Notes: generated by a model from the sequence alone, not told the origin. DNA of 64,000 nucleotides from CAYSYM01 sp964435115 (GCA_964435115.1 CAYSYM010000002.1:62001-126000), one strand, 5' to 3'. Positions 15,570 to 25,028 are shown, numbered from the stretch's first letter. Translations and numbers: made by a program.

Positions 15570-16712
15570 TCAGAGCTTCTTCGGCCAGGGAACGGAATAG
15601 TCGAACTCCCAGGGCAGCTTGGGCTCGTAGTTGGGCGGGACCCACTCCGCGTCGACATCCTCCACGACCTCCAGGCCGGGGAAGCTGGCTATGTACTCCA
15701 GGAGCGGAGTGGGCAGGACCGCGATGTGCTGGCTCACCCGCTCGGGATCGGTATTGAAGTGCTGGTGCCAGGAGCCCGGCTGGATGTGCATGCAGTCGCC
15801 CGCCTGCCAATCGTAGCGCGCACCGTCGATGATGCTGTAGCCGCGCCCGGTGCGGATCCAGACGACGGCCTCCTCGTGTTTGTGGGTCTCGGTGTGGCTG
15901 CCCGGTGGCATCTGGTGGATCGCCATCGTCACCATGCGGGTGTCGTAGCCCAGCACCGGGTCGACCAGCGCCACCTTGAAGTCGCCCTTGTGATGCGAGC
16001 GCTCGATCCTGGCCTGGTTCCACTTGGTGATGGTGCGCGACTCCTTCAGCCGCTGCTGCAGCCCCTCGACCCGCTCGCGGCGTCCCTTGTGGACCGAGCT
16101 GTCCCACTTGAGGTCGGTGACCGGAGCGATGTCCTGCGGCCCCAGCCCGAAGGGGTGCTCGGGCTGGAAATCGTCGGACACGTCGCTGAAGCTGTCACCC
16201 TTGTAGACGAGCGGGTGTGGCGCCATGTGCTCCAGCAGGCGCGCCGCCGACCCGACGAAGAAGTTGGCCGGCTCCGGGCCGGTGTTGAAGTGCTGGTGCC
16301 ACGAGCCGGCCTTGATGTGGAGCGCGTCGCCGGGCTCCCAGTCGTAGCGCTCGCCATCGACGATGCTGTAGCCGGAGCCGGTCATCACGTGCATCACCCG
16401 CTCGGCGTGGCGGTGGCGGTTAGTGTGGGCGCCCGGCGGGAGGTGGTGCATCTCGGCCGCCAGGATGTGCGTCTCGCTCCCGAGCACGGGGTTGACGATC
16501 TCGCCAATGTAGACGCCGCGATGCGAAGAGCGCCTGAGCTCGATCTGCTCGCGCCGGATGAAGGGTGGTGACCGCTCGCGGCGCCTCCGCGCTTCGCGCT
16601 CGCGCTCTGCCTCGGCGCGCTCGCCGGCCGAGAGGTCCGTGCCTTGCTCGAGCTGGTCGAGGGCTCGGATGCCCATCGTGGGCCACCAGCGTTCGGTGAC
16701 GGAGATCTGCAT
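15570..16712 (-). CDS. Bicupin (two-cupin) protein, possible ring-cleaving dioxygenase
   Basis: Two cupin domains are clear in 380 residues. The first has HTNRHRHAERVMHV and GSWHQHFN, the second HTETHKHEEAVVWI and GSWHQHFN, so each contains a full His/His/Glu/His metal set. The layout resembles gentisate-type dioxygenases, which open hydroxylated aromatic rings with Fe(II). Specific substrate residues cannot be assigned. A charged Arg/Glu-rich stretch at 27-50 is likely helical. It is 30 bases downstream of the ABC substrate-binding gene, so it is probably the last gene of that operon, consistent with catabolism of the imported compound. Confidence 0.7.
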   Translation of the reverse strand: MQISVTERWWPTMGIRALDQLEQGTDLSAGERAEAEREREARRRRERSPPFIRREQIELRRSSHRGVYIGEIVNPVLGSETHILAAEMHHLPPGAHTNRHRHAERVMHVMTGSGYSIVDGERYDWEPGDALHIKAGSWHQHFNTGPEPANFFVGSAARLLEHMAPHPLVYKGDSFSDVSDDFQPEHPFGLGPQDIAPVTDLKWDSSVHKGRRERVEGLQQRLKESRTITKWNQARIERSHHKGDFKVALVDPVLGYDTRMVTMAIHQMPPGSHTETHKHEEAVVWIRTGRGYSIIDGARYDWQAGDCMHIQPGSWHQHFNTDPERVSQHIAVLPTPLLEYIASFPGLEVVEDVDAEWVPPNYEPKLPWEFDYSVPWPKKL

Positions 16713-16742
16713 CAGCTACGTGGTCGAGCTCTTGCAGCGCCG

Positions 16743-17930
16743 TTAGGCCTTCGGGACGCCGACCGCATCGTTGAACCCCATCCCCTGGAGCTGATCCAGG
16801 AACTTGAATGTGTAGGCCTTCGTGACGTCGACATCCTTCAGGGCAGCGTTCTGCGTGGCCATAACGTCACGCGCGAACTCAAAGGCTTCCCTTGTCCAGC
16901 GCAGGTCACGCTGCATGTACGGCAGGAGCGAATTGACTCTGGCGGCCGCCTCGTTGCGGTCATTGATCTGGGCGAGCTTCGCGTACGCGTCGATAGCACG
17001 ATCAGTCTGCGAGGACAGCAGCTGCTGCGCTTCCAGCAGCGAGGCGGTGAGCGTCAGAATGGTGTTCGGGTTCTGGTCGAAGAACTCACGACGGAAGTTG
17101 AGGCCGTTACGAACGAAACGCAAGCTCGGGTCGTCCGCGACGCTGAAGATCTGGTTGAACCCCTGCTGCTTCATGTCATTGCGGCGGAAGATCTCCATCG
17201 GAGCAGCCTCGACACTCCCAGACTTGAGCGCCGCGACGCGTGCCGCCTCGCCGCCGACCTGGACGATCGTCACATCCTGTTCGGTGAGGCCGAGGCCCTT
17301 GAGCGCGAGCAGGACGGACGCATGCGAAGTGCCGCCAAAAGAGCTGATAGCGATCCGCTTCCCCTTCAGGTCAGCCGCAGTCTTGACGGACGGAACCGCG
17401 AAGAGGTCGTCGGTGATCCTGGTAGAGTTCATCGCCACAGTGACGACCGGGGTATCGGTGATCTGGGACGAGATGGACACGGCTGGCGATTGGGCGGTAC
17501 CGTCGACAGATCCGGAGATCAGGGCCTGGAGGGCCCTGGAATCCGTCTCAATCCACAGCAACTCGACGTTTTCGAAGCCGTATTTCTTGAAGAGCCCCAC
17601 ATCCTGCGCCATGGCATAGGTCGTCATGATCGCTTCCAGCGCCGAGAAGCCGATCTTGATCGACGCCTTCTCGGGTTTCGGCAGGGCGATGGTCGCGGCT
17701 GCGGCGGATGGAGAGGCGGCGGGCTGGGGGCTCGCTGGCTTGGCGACGGCCGGACTCGGCTGCGCCGCCGCTGTTGGCGGTGTGGTGGGTTTCGGAGCCG
17801 GCGTGGAGGTTGGGGTCGACGGCGTCGGGGTGGCAGCCGGCTGACAGGCGGCCACGAACAGCGTCAGCACCCCTGCCAGGGGAAGCAGGCGGTACACCCA
17901 TCGTGTCTGGCCCAGGTGTGAAGGTCGCAA
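16743..17930 (-). CDS. ABC transporter substrate-binding lipoprotein (NMT1/SsuA type)
   Basis: The 395-residue protein has a lipoprotein signal with LTLFVAAC, then a Pro/Thr/Ala linker to about residue 85, then an NMT1/SsuA-like domain: KIGFSALEAIMTTYAMAQDVGLFKKYGF is typical of binding proteins for nitrate, sulfonates, taurine or pyrimidine-like ligands, and DLKGKRIAISSFGG is the second-lobe motif. The TTG start is preceded by GGAGAGGAG at a proper distance. The ligand is unknown. It follows the second permease gene after a 167-base gap. Confidence 0.87.
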   Translation of the reverse strand: MRPSHLGQTRWVYRLLPLAGVLTLFVAACQPAATPTPSTPTSTPAPKPTTPPTAAAQPSPAVAKPASPQPAASPSAAAATIALPKPEKASIKIGFSALEAIMTTYAMAQDVGLFKKYGFENVELLWIETDSRALQALISGSVDGTAQSPAVSISSQITDTPVVTVAMNSTRITDDLFAVPSVKTAADLKGKRIAISSFGGTSHASVLLALKGLGLTEQDVTIVQVGGEAARVAALKSGSVEAAPMEIFRRNDMKQQGFNQIFSVADDPSLRFVRNGLNFRREFFDQNPNTILTLTASLLEAQQLLSSQTDRAIDAYAKLAQINDRNEAAARVNSLLPYMQRDLRWTREAFEFARDVMATQNAALKDVDVTKAYTFKFLDQLQGMGFNDAVGVPKA

Positions 17931-18097
17931 ACCAGTCTCCTCTCCATCGGTGGTCGATCAGCTCCTGCCTGGCGGGAGCCACCTGGCGAGGCTGTCACGC
18001 TCCCTCGCCGCGAGCCACGGCCTGAGAAATGCACCCCCCTCGACGTCGGCGACCATCGCAGTGAACAGATTGGAGCTCCTGTCGCCGTTGCCTCTGC

Positions 18098-18940
18098 TCA
18101 TATGTCCCGCACCTGGGGACGCCAGACGTCGAAGCGCCGTTCAATACGGCGCATCACCTCTCCAACGAAGACGCCGAAGAAGCCCAGGAGCAGGACGCCA
18201 ACCATCAGGCGCGCCGTGTTCAGAGTGGCACCGGAAATGCTGATCACGAACCCGATGCCCTGGTTCGCGGCGATGAGCTCGGCGACCACTACCCCGACCA
18301 AGGCATGCCCGGAGGCCAAACGCATGCCTGTCAAGATGAAAGGGACCGTGCTCGGTAGCACGACCGTACGGAAGATCCGGAACGGACTCGCTTCGAAGCT
18401 CTGGGCAACAGCGAGCATGCGTGCATCCGTGCTCCGCACACCCACAAGCGTGTTCACCGCGATCGAGAAGAGTGCCGTCAGGAAGACGACGAACACCTTG
18501 GCGCTCAGGTCGATCCCGAGCAGTACGATGATGAGCGGCGCCAGCGCGACGTGGGGCGTGGCGTAGAGCGCGGAGAGCCAGGGATCGATCACGTAGCTCG
18601 CGCGCCTGAACCAGCCGGCGACGAGCCCGAAGGCAATCCCGAGCACCGTGGCGAGGAGAAAGCCAAGGGTGTACTCGAGAAGACTGACGCCGATGTCGCC
18701 CCAGATGCGCCCCACGCGCACCTCGAGTACAGCAGCCTGGAGGATGGCACTTGGAGAGCTCACGAACGTGCGCTTGAGCAGCCCAAGCTGCACCGAGCCC
18801 TCCCACACAGTTAGGACCGAGACGAGACCCAGGAGGCCGAGCACCAGCCGTTCGTTCTGCAGGTACCAGCGCTGCCAGGCAGGCGCACCGGCAACACGGA
18901 TATCCAAGAAGGTGGTCTCGGCTGCCTCCTGCGTTGACAC
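18098..18940 (-). CDS. NitT/TauT-type ABC permease, second copy
   Basis: A 280-residue inner-membrane permease of the SsuC/TauC family with six predicted helices. The coupling region to the ATPase lies at EASPFRIFRTVVLPSTVPFI, the EAA-like loop of the family, and LASGHALVGVVVAELIAAN follows. The sequence differs considerably from the other permease at 19806-20648, so the importer may use a heterodimeric pore. A GTG start 23 bases after the ATPase gene indicates one operon. Confidence 0.9.
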   Translation of the reverse strand: MSTQEAAETTFLDIRVAGAPAWQRWYLQNERLVLGLLGLVSVLTVWEGSVQLGLLKRTFVSSPSAILQAAVLEVRVGRIWGDIGVSLLEYTLGFLLATVLGIAFGLVAGWFRRASYVIDPWLSALYATPHVALAPLIIVLLGIDLSAKVFVVFLTALFSIAVNTLVGVRSTDARMLAVAQSFEASPFRIFRTVVLPSTVPFILTGMRLASGHALVGVVVAELIAANQGIGFVISISGATLNTARLMVGVLLLGFFGVFVGEVMRRIERRFDVWRPQVRDI

Positions 18941-18962
18941 GGTGCCCCTTCCTCTCCGTCGT

Positions 18963-19769
18963 CTACGAGTGAGCCGAGATGAGCTGGTCCGCTGCCATGG
19001 TGTGTCGGACCTGGCCCTGGATCAGGTTCCAGATGCGGTCGACGTACTCCAGGAAGGGTGCGCTCCGCTTGACCCAGAGGTGGCGGGGCCGCGAGATGTC
19101 GATCCGAATGTCGTCGAGGATGCGGCCCGGCCGCGCGCTCATGACGACGACGCGATCGGCAAGATAGATCGCCTCGTCGATCTGGTGCGTGATGAAGAGC
19201 ACCGTCTTGCCCGTCGCCTCCCAGATCCTGAGCAGCTCGTGCTGCATTAGCTCGCGGGTCTGGGCGTCGAGCGCGGCGAAGGGCTCGTCCATGAGTAAGA
19301 GCTCAGGGTCGACCGCCAGGGCGCGTGCCAGGTTTACCCGCTGCTGCATGCCGCCCGAAAGCTCGTAGGGGTAGTGGTGCTCGAAGCCAGCAAGGCCCAC
19401 CAGCTCGATGAAGGGCTGCGCCCTCTGTCGTGCCTCCCGGCTTCTCGCACCGTGGCACTCGAGACCGTATGAGACGTTCCCGAGCACGGTGTACCAGGGA
19501 AAGAGCGAGGCGTCCTGGAACACCACGGCTCGGTCGCGCCCAGGCCGTGACACCGCCCGCCCATCGAGGAGGACCTGTCCGCCGGTGGGGGTGCAGAGGC
19601 CGTCGACGATCTTGAGGAGCGTGCTCTTGCCACAGCCGCTCGGTCCGACCACGCTGACGAACTCCCCCTCCTCGATGGCCATATTCAGCCGGTCAATCGC
19701 CAGAAGGCGGCTGCCTGTCCGCGGTTGGTAGTACTCCATGCGAACGTCGACTGCCCGCAGCTTGGCCAT
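18963..19769 (-). CDS. NitT/TauT-type ABC ATPase
   Basis: The 268-residue ATPase has Walker A GPSGCGKSTLL near residue 43, the Q-loop in VVFQDASLFPW, signature LSGGMQQRVNLARAL, Walker B LLLMDEPFAALD and the switch FITHQIDEA. It belongs to the SsuB/TauB group and energises import of the ligand caught by the lipoprotein downstream. It lies between the two permease genes. Confidence 0.93.
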   Translation of the reverse strand: MAKLRAVDVRMEYYQPRTGSRLLAIDRLNMAIEEGEFVSVVGPSGCGKSTLLKIVDGLCTPTGGQVLLDGRAVSRPGRDRAVVFQDASLFPWYTVLGNVSYGLECHGARSREARQRAQPFIELVGLAGFEHHYPYELSGGMQQRVNLARALAVDPELLLMDEPFAALDAQTRELMQHELLRIWEATGKTVLFITHQIDEAIYLADRVVVMSARPGRILDDIRIDISRPRHLWVKRSAPFLEYVDRIWNLIQGQVRHTMAADQLISAHS

Positions 19770-19805
19770 CGCGATTGCTCCTCTACGCCGGCTCCGTGGG
19801 TGTCG

Positions 19806-20648
19806 TCATCGCGCGCCGACCTTCGGTCGCCACTGCTCGAATCGGCGCTCGACGATTCGGAGCAGCTCGACGCCGGCCACGCCTAGCAGCGTGAGCAGGA
19901 TCACGCCGAACAGCAGACGATCGGTCTGCAGGGTGGTGCTCATCACCGCGATCATGTATCCGATCCCTGCGTTGGCTGCGTACAGCTCCCCTACGACGAC
20001 ACCGATCAGCGCGCGCCCCACACCCAGGCGCAGGCCGGCCAGGATGAACGGAATGCTCCCGGGGAACACGACGGTCGTGAACACGCGTCCCTGCGAGGCC
20101 CGGAAGCTCGCTGCCACCTCGAGCAGCCGCGTGTCGACGGTGCGAACCCCGTACAGCGTATTGATCACGATCGTGAAGAACGCGCCCAGGAAGACCACGA
20201 CGATCTTCGACCAGATGCCGATCCCAACCCACAGCACGATCAGCGGGAGCAGCGCGACACGCGGCAGCGAATTCATGAAGCTGAGCCACGGATCGATGAA
20301 GTAGTTGAGCTTGCGGTACCAGCCCGCCGTGATGCCGAGCGGGACGCCCAGCAGTACAGCGCCTGCGTAGCCCAGGATGAACTCGGTCCCGCTCACCCGC
20401 AGGTCGTTCCAGAGGCGCGGATCCCGGAATTCGGCGAGAGCCGTGGCGAGGACTCGGGACGGGGAGCTGAACAGGGACTGATCCACCAGCCCAGCCGCCG
20501 CGGCAATCTCCCAGAGCGCAAAGAAGCCGAGGAAGCTCGCGGCGCCCAGGATGGCTCGCTCATGCTCGAGGTACCAGCGGGCGGCGTGTGGGTGGGATGC
20601 CACGCGGGCATCCAGTACCTTGGGCGATGCTTCTTGAACCCGCGCCAC
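19806..20648 (-). CDS. NitT/TauT-type ABC permease, first copy
   Basis: A 280-residue SsuC/TauC-like permease with six helices and the coupling loop EVAASFRASQGRVFTTVVFPGSIPF. I chose the GTG at 20648 because GGGGGAG lies about eight bases upstream and the length then equals that of the second permease. A longer in-frame start would place an island operator box within the coding region. It is the first gene of the operon permease-ATPase-permease-lipoprotein-bicupin; operator boxes b and c lie 140 and 510 bases upstream. Confidence 0.88.
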   Translation of the reverse strand: MARVQEASPKVLDARVASHPHAARWYLEHERAILGAASFLGFFALWEIAAAAGLVDQSLFSSPSRVLATALAEFRDPRLWNDLRVSGTEFILGYAGAVLLGVPLGITAGWYRKLNYFIDPWLSFMNSLPRVALLPLIVLWVGIGIWSKIVVVFLGAFFTIVINTLYGVRTVDTRLLEVAASFRASQGRVFTTVVFPGSIPFILAGLRLGVGRALIGVVVGELYAANAGIGYMIAVMSTTLQTDRLLFGVILLTLLGVAGVELLRIVERRFEQWRPKVGAR

Positions 20649-20787
20649 CCGCTGATCTCCCCCGCTGTGTGGCTGCTCCGTGGCTAGGTAGTGCCTGCCG
20701 AAGCTTCGCGATCTCGGCGAGAACCAGGTACGGACCCGCCAGCGCTCTGGCGGCGCCTCGCTCGACCCCCTACGCCCCCTGCATGTA

Positions 20788-20804
20788 ATTGCATGCAGAA
20801 TAGG
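20788..20804 (-). promoter_or_regulatory. Island operator box, site b
   Basis: On the minus strand the site reads CCTATTCTGCATGCAAT, 15 of 17 bases identical to site a. It is 140 bases upstream of the first gene of the ABC operon, reading toward it. Confidence 0.55.
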
Positions 20805-20850
20805 AGACGGGAGGACGGGCCGCAAGAGTCTCCGAGGGCGTGCCCCGGGT

Positions 20851-20882
20851 CATTCGGTATTCCCCACCCCCTGCCCCCTCCC
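20851..20882 (+). repeat. Dispersed repeat copy A
   Basis: CATTCGGTATTCCCCACCCC and the 12 bases after it match 49162-49193 at 26 of 32 positions. Both copies are non-coding and are followed by a GGG-rich arm, as in small interspersed palindromic elements. Confidence 0.35.
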
Positions 20883-21156
20883 CAGGGAGGGGGCGGATCG
20901 TTCTCCTGGGGGCTGGCGCCCCCAGACCCCCCGAGACGAACGGACGACCGATCCGAAACCGACAATCGTAAGACCCCGAGGGCGTGCCAGGCGCAGCCGG
21001 GGCGACGTGGGGCCGCGGCGCCACCGCGCCGCGGCCGTCGAGCCACCGCACGGCGGGCAAGGGGGAAACCTGCGGGGTCCCCTCAGAGTGGCAGGTGCCC
21101 GCCACTTGGTCGGGCCTCACCCGGAACGCGCGCCTGGACTGACCTCCCCCGGACCG

Positions 21157-21173
21157 CATGCATGCAATATACA
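21157..21173 (-). promoter_or_regulatory. Island operator box, site c
   Basis: On the minus strand it reads TGTATATTGCATGCATG. It shares 15 consecutive bases (TGTATATTGCATGCA) with site d, 2.9 kb away. It could serve the ABC operon from a distance together with site b. Confidence 0.5.
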
Positions 21174-21331
21174 GTCTGCAATCACCCCGTGCAAGCGTGT
21201 GCGGGTGAGGGCGGGGCTGGCTCACGTCTCAGCTGACGCCGGGGCTCGCGGGCAGCTACCAGAAGCGGGAAGGCCGAAGAGCCACCGCCTCTGCCCTGGC
21301 GCGTACCACCACGGATTGATGGCTGCCGGCG

Positions 21332-22624
21332 TCAGCAGAGGCAGGCCCCATCCTCCTCGGGGTGCACGTTGGGGGTTGGCGCCAGGGGTGAGATGCCGTG
21401 CGCGTGGTAGCGCGCGTGCGGGTCCGCCTGCGGGTGCCCCATGTAACGCTTCTCCTCGCCGGCCTGGCGGCCCGGGTAGACCGGCGTCCCGAGTGGCGGC
21501 GGATCCTCGAGACCCAGCAGCCGCGCGCCGGTCACCTGGAAGACGGTGCGGATCTCCTCCTTCGTGCAGCCGTACGCCAGCAGCAGCTTGATCATCCAGC
21601 GGTTGGCGACGATGTGCGGGAAGTTCTGGAGCTGCCCGAAGTCGCTGCCGTAGACCAAGTTCTCGGCGCCGACCTCCTTGACGATCCGCGCCGCGTAGAG
21701 CGGGCCGCTCTCGTGGAGCGGGAACGCCATGGCTCCCAGGCCGCTCAGCATGAGCTTCGCCCCGCGGGCGGCCTGCTCCTGCATCTGGGCGATGGTGTGC
21801 TTGGAGTGGATGTGGGCGGGGTGGATGATCTCGATCTTGTCGACGCCGAGCCGCCGCGCCTCCTCCACCAGGATCGCCGTGTCTGCGTAGGGGTAATGGC
21901 CAGAGGCGAGCACGAGGTCGTGGTCGGCGATCACGCGCAGGATCTCCTGCACCGCCGGGATCACCTTGCGGGTGTCGTCCAGGAAGGTGAGCCCGTAGCC
22001 GGACCAGTCGTCGTAGACCACCCGCCGGTGGTGGTAGCTGTCGACCATTGGCATCCACACGTACTTCATGCCCGGGAAGCCGAGGCACTTCCTGACCGCC
22101 TCGGGGTTGAACCCGCCCACCGAGTAGTTGAGGACGATGCCGCCGTAGCACAGGACCGGCCGCAGGCCGCGCGCCTCGGCGTACCGGTTGACGATCTTCT
22201 GGACGAGGGCGTTGCGCGAGGCGGAGGGCGTGTACCAGGTCTTGACGACCATGGCGCGCATCCCCGCCTCGGTGTAGTCGATGCCGATGTCGTCCTCCAG
22301 GAGGAGCCGCTCCATCGGGTCCGAGCCCCCGTGCGCGTGGCAGTCGATGGCGTTGGCGAGCAGCTCGTCCACGTCCTGCTCGGTGAACTTCGCGCCGGCC
22401 AGGAAGCGGGTGTACTGGATGTTCGCCCACTGCGCCTGCTGCCGTACCAGCCAGGTGAAGATCTCGTCGGTGACGCCCGGCGCGTCGACGCTGGTCAGCT
22501 GCTTCAGCCGCTCGACTCGCTCGGGGTCCACCTCGAGTTTCAGGATCTCCGACAGCGGCAGATTCTCCTCCGGCTTCACGCTCGTGCGCGTCGGCGGGGT
22601 CTGGTCGGCGCGTTGCTCAGCCAT
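21332..22624 (-). CDS. Metal-dependent hydrolase, amidohydrolase superfamily (DUF6282-like)
   Basis: The 430-residue protein has the first-strand motif IDCHAHGGSDP near residue 92 and HPAHIHSKHT, LVYGSDFGQ and related His/Asp segments of the amidohydrolase TIM barrel. The pattern CHAHGGSDPMERLLLEDD with EAGMRAMVVKTW resembles DUF6282 proteins, whose reaction is not established. An N-terminal helical region of about 85 residues precedes the barrel. It follows the cyclic amidohydrolase gene by nine bases, so it should be co-transcribed from the promoter carrying operator d. It may hydrolyse a later intermediate of the same pathway. Confidence 0.7.
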   Translation of the reverse strand: MAEQRADQTPPTRTSVKPEENLPLSEILKLEVDPERVERLKQLTSVDAPGVTDEIFTWLVRQQAQWANIQYTRFLAGAKFTEQDVDELLANAIDCHAHGGSDPMERLLLEDDIGIDYTEAGMRAMVVKTWYTPSASRNALVQKIVNRYAEARGLRPVLCYGGIVLNYSVGGFNPEAVRKCLGFPGMKYVWMPMVDSYHHRRVVYDDWSGYGLTFLDDTRKVIPAVQEILRVIADHDLVLASGHYPYADTAILVEEARRLGVDKIEIIHPAHIHSKHTIAQMQEQAARGAKLMLSGLGAMAFPLHESGPLYAARIVKEVGAENLVYGSDFGQLQNFPHIVANRWMIKLLLAYGCTKEEIRTVFQVTGARLLGLEDPPPLGTPVYPGRQAGEEKRYMGHPQADPHARYHAHGISPLAPTPNVHPEEDGACLC

Positions 22625-22633
22625 GGTCCGTCG

Positions 22634-24067
22634 CTACTCCTCACTCTCGATGGGATGATGGGCACGCGCGGCCGGGCCGCCACCGGGCCGCTGGAAGCGG
22701 CCGCTGCCCGGCTCGGCGAACACCTCGCCATTCTCGGCGATCACCCGCCCGCGCAGGATCGTCATGGTCGGCACGCCGCGCACCTGCCGCCCCTCGAGGG
22801 GGGTCCAGCCGCACTTGTAGTGGCTGCGGGCGGCCGAGATGGTCTCAGCGCGCTCGAGGTCCAGCACCACCAAGTCGGCGTCCGAGCCGGGCGTGATGCA
22901 CCCCTTACGCGGGTGGAGGCCCACCAGCTGCGCGGGCCGGGTCGAGCACAGCTCCACTACCCGCTCGAGCGACACGCGGCCGGCGTTCACCTCGGTGAGG
23001 AAGAGCGAGAGGTAGTGCTGCACCATCGGCATGCCGCCGGGGGCGGCGAACATGTCGGTCCAGCCGACCTCCTTCTCCTCCCTGGCGTGCGGGGCGTGGT
23101 CGGTACCCACCACGTCCGCGACTCCGGCGACGACCGCCTCCCAAGTGGCCTGGGCGTGGCGGTCAGGGATCCACATGCCGAGGCAGTACGGGCCGAGCCG
23201 CTCGACGGCCTCCCAGGTGTTGCTGACGAAGAGCGCGAACGGGTTGACCTCGGCGGTCACCTCGCGCCCCACCGCCTTGGCGGCCTGCACCATCTTGAAG
23301 CCGTCGACGGTGGACATGTGCAGCAGATGGAGGCGTACGCCGGTGGCTGCCTGGAGGCGGATCATCGTCGCAAGGCCGGAGTCCAGCACCACGCCGTCGC
23401 CGTCGCGCCAGGCGCGGGCGTACGAGCGGTAGTCCCGCCCCCAGCGCTCCCAGGCGCGGTGGACGTAGACGTCGTACAGCGCCTGGTCGTGGGGGTGCAC
23501 GAAGAGCGGACGCCCGGTCTGGGCGACCTCCTCGCAGATGCGCAGCAGGGCGGCGTGGTCGTCGACGGCGATGCCCGGCATGTGCGGGTAGTCGCGGCCG
23601 ATGTCGGCGATCATGAACACCTTGAAGGCCGTGGCGCCGGCCTCGGCCAGGCCCGCGATGTTCTGGGGAATCGTGCCGGCCGCGTTGTGGCCAAAGTCCA
23701 CCAGCGACTTGCGCGCCGCGTTCTCGAGGTGCGCCTTGAGGCGCTCGACGGTGTTGGTGGGCGGCTGCACGTTGGGCATGTCCAGCACGGTGGTGACGCC
23801 GCCGGCCGCCGCCGCGCGCGTGCCCGCCTCGAAGTCTTCCTTGTGGGTGAAGCCGGGATCGCGCAGGTGGATGTGCGTATCCACCAGGCCAGGTATGACC
23901 ACCTTGTTGCCCGCGTCGACGGTGCGACGGGCCCGGGGCAGCGGCTCGGCCGCGGGGAGGAGCGCGGTGATCTGCTCGCCCTCCACCATGACGGTGCCGT
24001 CCAACCAACCGTCGCGGGCGAGGATGCGGCGGGAGCGGACCAGCAAGTCGACGGTGGCCGCGGGCAT
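22634..24067 (-). CDS. Dihydroorotase/hydantoinase-family cyclic amidohydrolase
   Basis: The 477-residue enzyme has the metal motif DTHIHLRDPGFTHKEDF near 63, a candidate carbamylated lysine in AFKVFM, metal histidines in FVHPHDQ and LHLLHMST, and the catalytic aspartate in VGTDHAPH. These place it among cyclic amidohydrolases (dihydroorotase, allantoinase, hydantoinase). Pyrimidine genes are absent around it and catabolic genes abound, so ring opening of a cyclic amide or ureide is more likely than pyrimidine synthesis. A GAGGTCCC stretch precedes the ATG; operator d lies about 30 bases upstream. Confidence 0.85.
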   Translation of the reverse strand: MPAATVDLLVRSRRILARDGWLDGTVMVEGEQITALLPAAEPLPRARRTVDAGNKVVIPGLVDTHIHLRDPGFTHKEDFEAGTRAAAAGGVTTVLDMPNVQPPTNTVERLKAHLENAARKSLVDFGHNAAGTIPQNIAGLAEAGATAFKVFMIADIGRDYPHMPGIAVDDHAALLRICEEVAQTGRPLFVHPHDQALYDVYVHRAWERWGRDYRSYARAWRDGDGVVLDSGLATMIRLQAATGVRLHLLHMSTVDGFKMVQAAKAVGREVTAEVNPFALFVSNTWEAVERLGPYCLGMWIPDRHAQATWEAVVAGVADVVGTDHAPHAREEKEVGWTDMFAAPGGMPMVQHYLSLFLTEVNAGRVSLERVVELCSTRPAQLVGLHPRKGCITPGSDADLVVLDLERAETISAARSHYKCGWTPLEGRQVRGVPTMTILRGRVIAENGEVFAEPGSGRFQRPGGGPAARAHHPIESEE

Positions 24068-24095
24068 CGGGACCTCCTGTGAACTCGGTGGCTAT

Positions 24096-24112
24096 TGTAT
24101 ATTGCATGCACT
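24096..24112 (+). promoter_or_regulatory. Island operator box, site d
   Basis: TGTATATTGCATGCACT lies about 30 bases upstream of the cyclic amidohydrolase start, overlapping its probable promoter. It shares 15 consecutive bases with site c. Confidence 0.6.
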
Positions 24113-24203
24113 CCCCGCGCCGGGCCGCCGGCTCCTGGCGGACTCGGCGCGTAGGCGGACTCGGCGCGTAGTATGATCCCGAGCCGAGCAGAAGGCGTAC
24201 TGG

Positions 24204-24992
24204 ATGCGAACCGCGAAAACCCCTGCGCTGCCGACCAAAGAGGCCGACATCGGCGGGCTGGATGGCGCCGCCACGGTGCGCGAGCGCCGCACGACCCAGG
24301 AGCTGGTGTTCGAGTTCCTGCGGGACGCGATCCTGAGCGGGCGGCTGCGCGGTGGCGCGCATCTGGTCCAGGACAAGATCGCCAGCGAGCTGAACGTGAG
24401 CCGCGTTCCTGTTCGGGAAGCGCTCCTGCAGCTCGAAACCGAGGGGCTAGTACGGATGGAAGCGCATCGCGGCGCGTCCGTGGTGTGGCTCTCGCCTGAG
24501 GAGATCGAAGAGCTGTTCGAGATTCGCATCATCCTGACGACTGCGGCGATCCGCAAAGTGGTGCCGACGCTTGACGACGACCAGGTCGACCGGCTGCGTC
24601 AGATCGCCAAGCGCCAGCAGCGCGAGTCCAACATGCACACCCGAGCTCGCCTGAACCACGCCTTCTACGCCTCGCTGTTCGAGAACCTGAATCGCCCGCG
24701 GCTGCGGCTGCTGATGGACAAGCTCGAGCGCGAGGTGGAGCGCTACCTGGTGCCGCTCGACCGGCCGCACCTGGGCCATGAAGAGCTGGTCCGCGCCTGC
24801 GAGCAGCGAGATGAGGAGAGGGCGGCAGAGATCGCGGCGCGACACCTGGAGCAGGTCTCCGAGCGGGTCGTCGCGAGCGTCCGGGCCCGGGTGGCGTCCG
24901 GGGATGTCCAGCTCGGACAACCGGCTGCGCGCCGCCGCCGCGTGACGGCCGGCTGGTCGGTCCTGGCCGGCTCGAACGGCGTCAACGCCTGA
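24204..24992 (+). CDS. GntR-family regulator with FCD domain
   Basis: The 262-residue protein has an N-terminal winged helix (ELVFEFLRDAILSGRL, then SELNVSRVPVREALLQLETEGLV) and an FCD ligand domain with EEIEELFEIRIILT and the metal-type histidines in LNHAFYASL and LGHEELVRACEQRD. FadR/VanR-type regulators of this kind usually repress catabolic operons and let go when a pathway acid binds. It is the only regulator gene in the island and sits in its middle, between operator boxes d and e, so it is the best candidate to bind the repeated TGCATGCA boxes. About 30 N-terminal residues precede the domain. Confidence 0.9.
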   Translation: MRTAKTPALPTKEADIGGLDGAATVRERRTTQELVFEFLRDAILSGRLRGGAHLVQDKIASELNVSRVPVREALLQLETEGLVRMEAHRGASVVWLSPEEIEELFEIRIILTTAAIRKVVPTLDDDQVDRLRQIAKRQQRESNMHTRARLNHAFYASLFENLNRPRLRLLMDKLEREVERYLVPLDRPHLGHEELVRACEQRDEERAAEIAARHLEQVSERVVASVRARVASGDVQLGQPAARRRRVTAGWSVLAGSNGVNA

Positions 24993-25028
24993 TCCCGCTC
25001 ACTTGACCCGCCTCGACGGGCGCGCTAG

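Larger units (their letters stand above)
20826..21331. other. Non-coding stretch with hairpins and an operator box
   Basis: I see no gene here. It lies downstream of the amidohydrolase pair and upstream of the ABC operon, all on the minus strand. It contains a near-perfect hairpin (GCCCCCTCCC at 20873-20882 against GGGAGGGGGC at 20885-20894), a second one around 20905-20924, and operator box c. The hairpins could insulate the two operons, although no U-tract follows on either strand. Confidence 0.5.
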
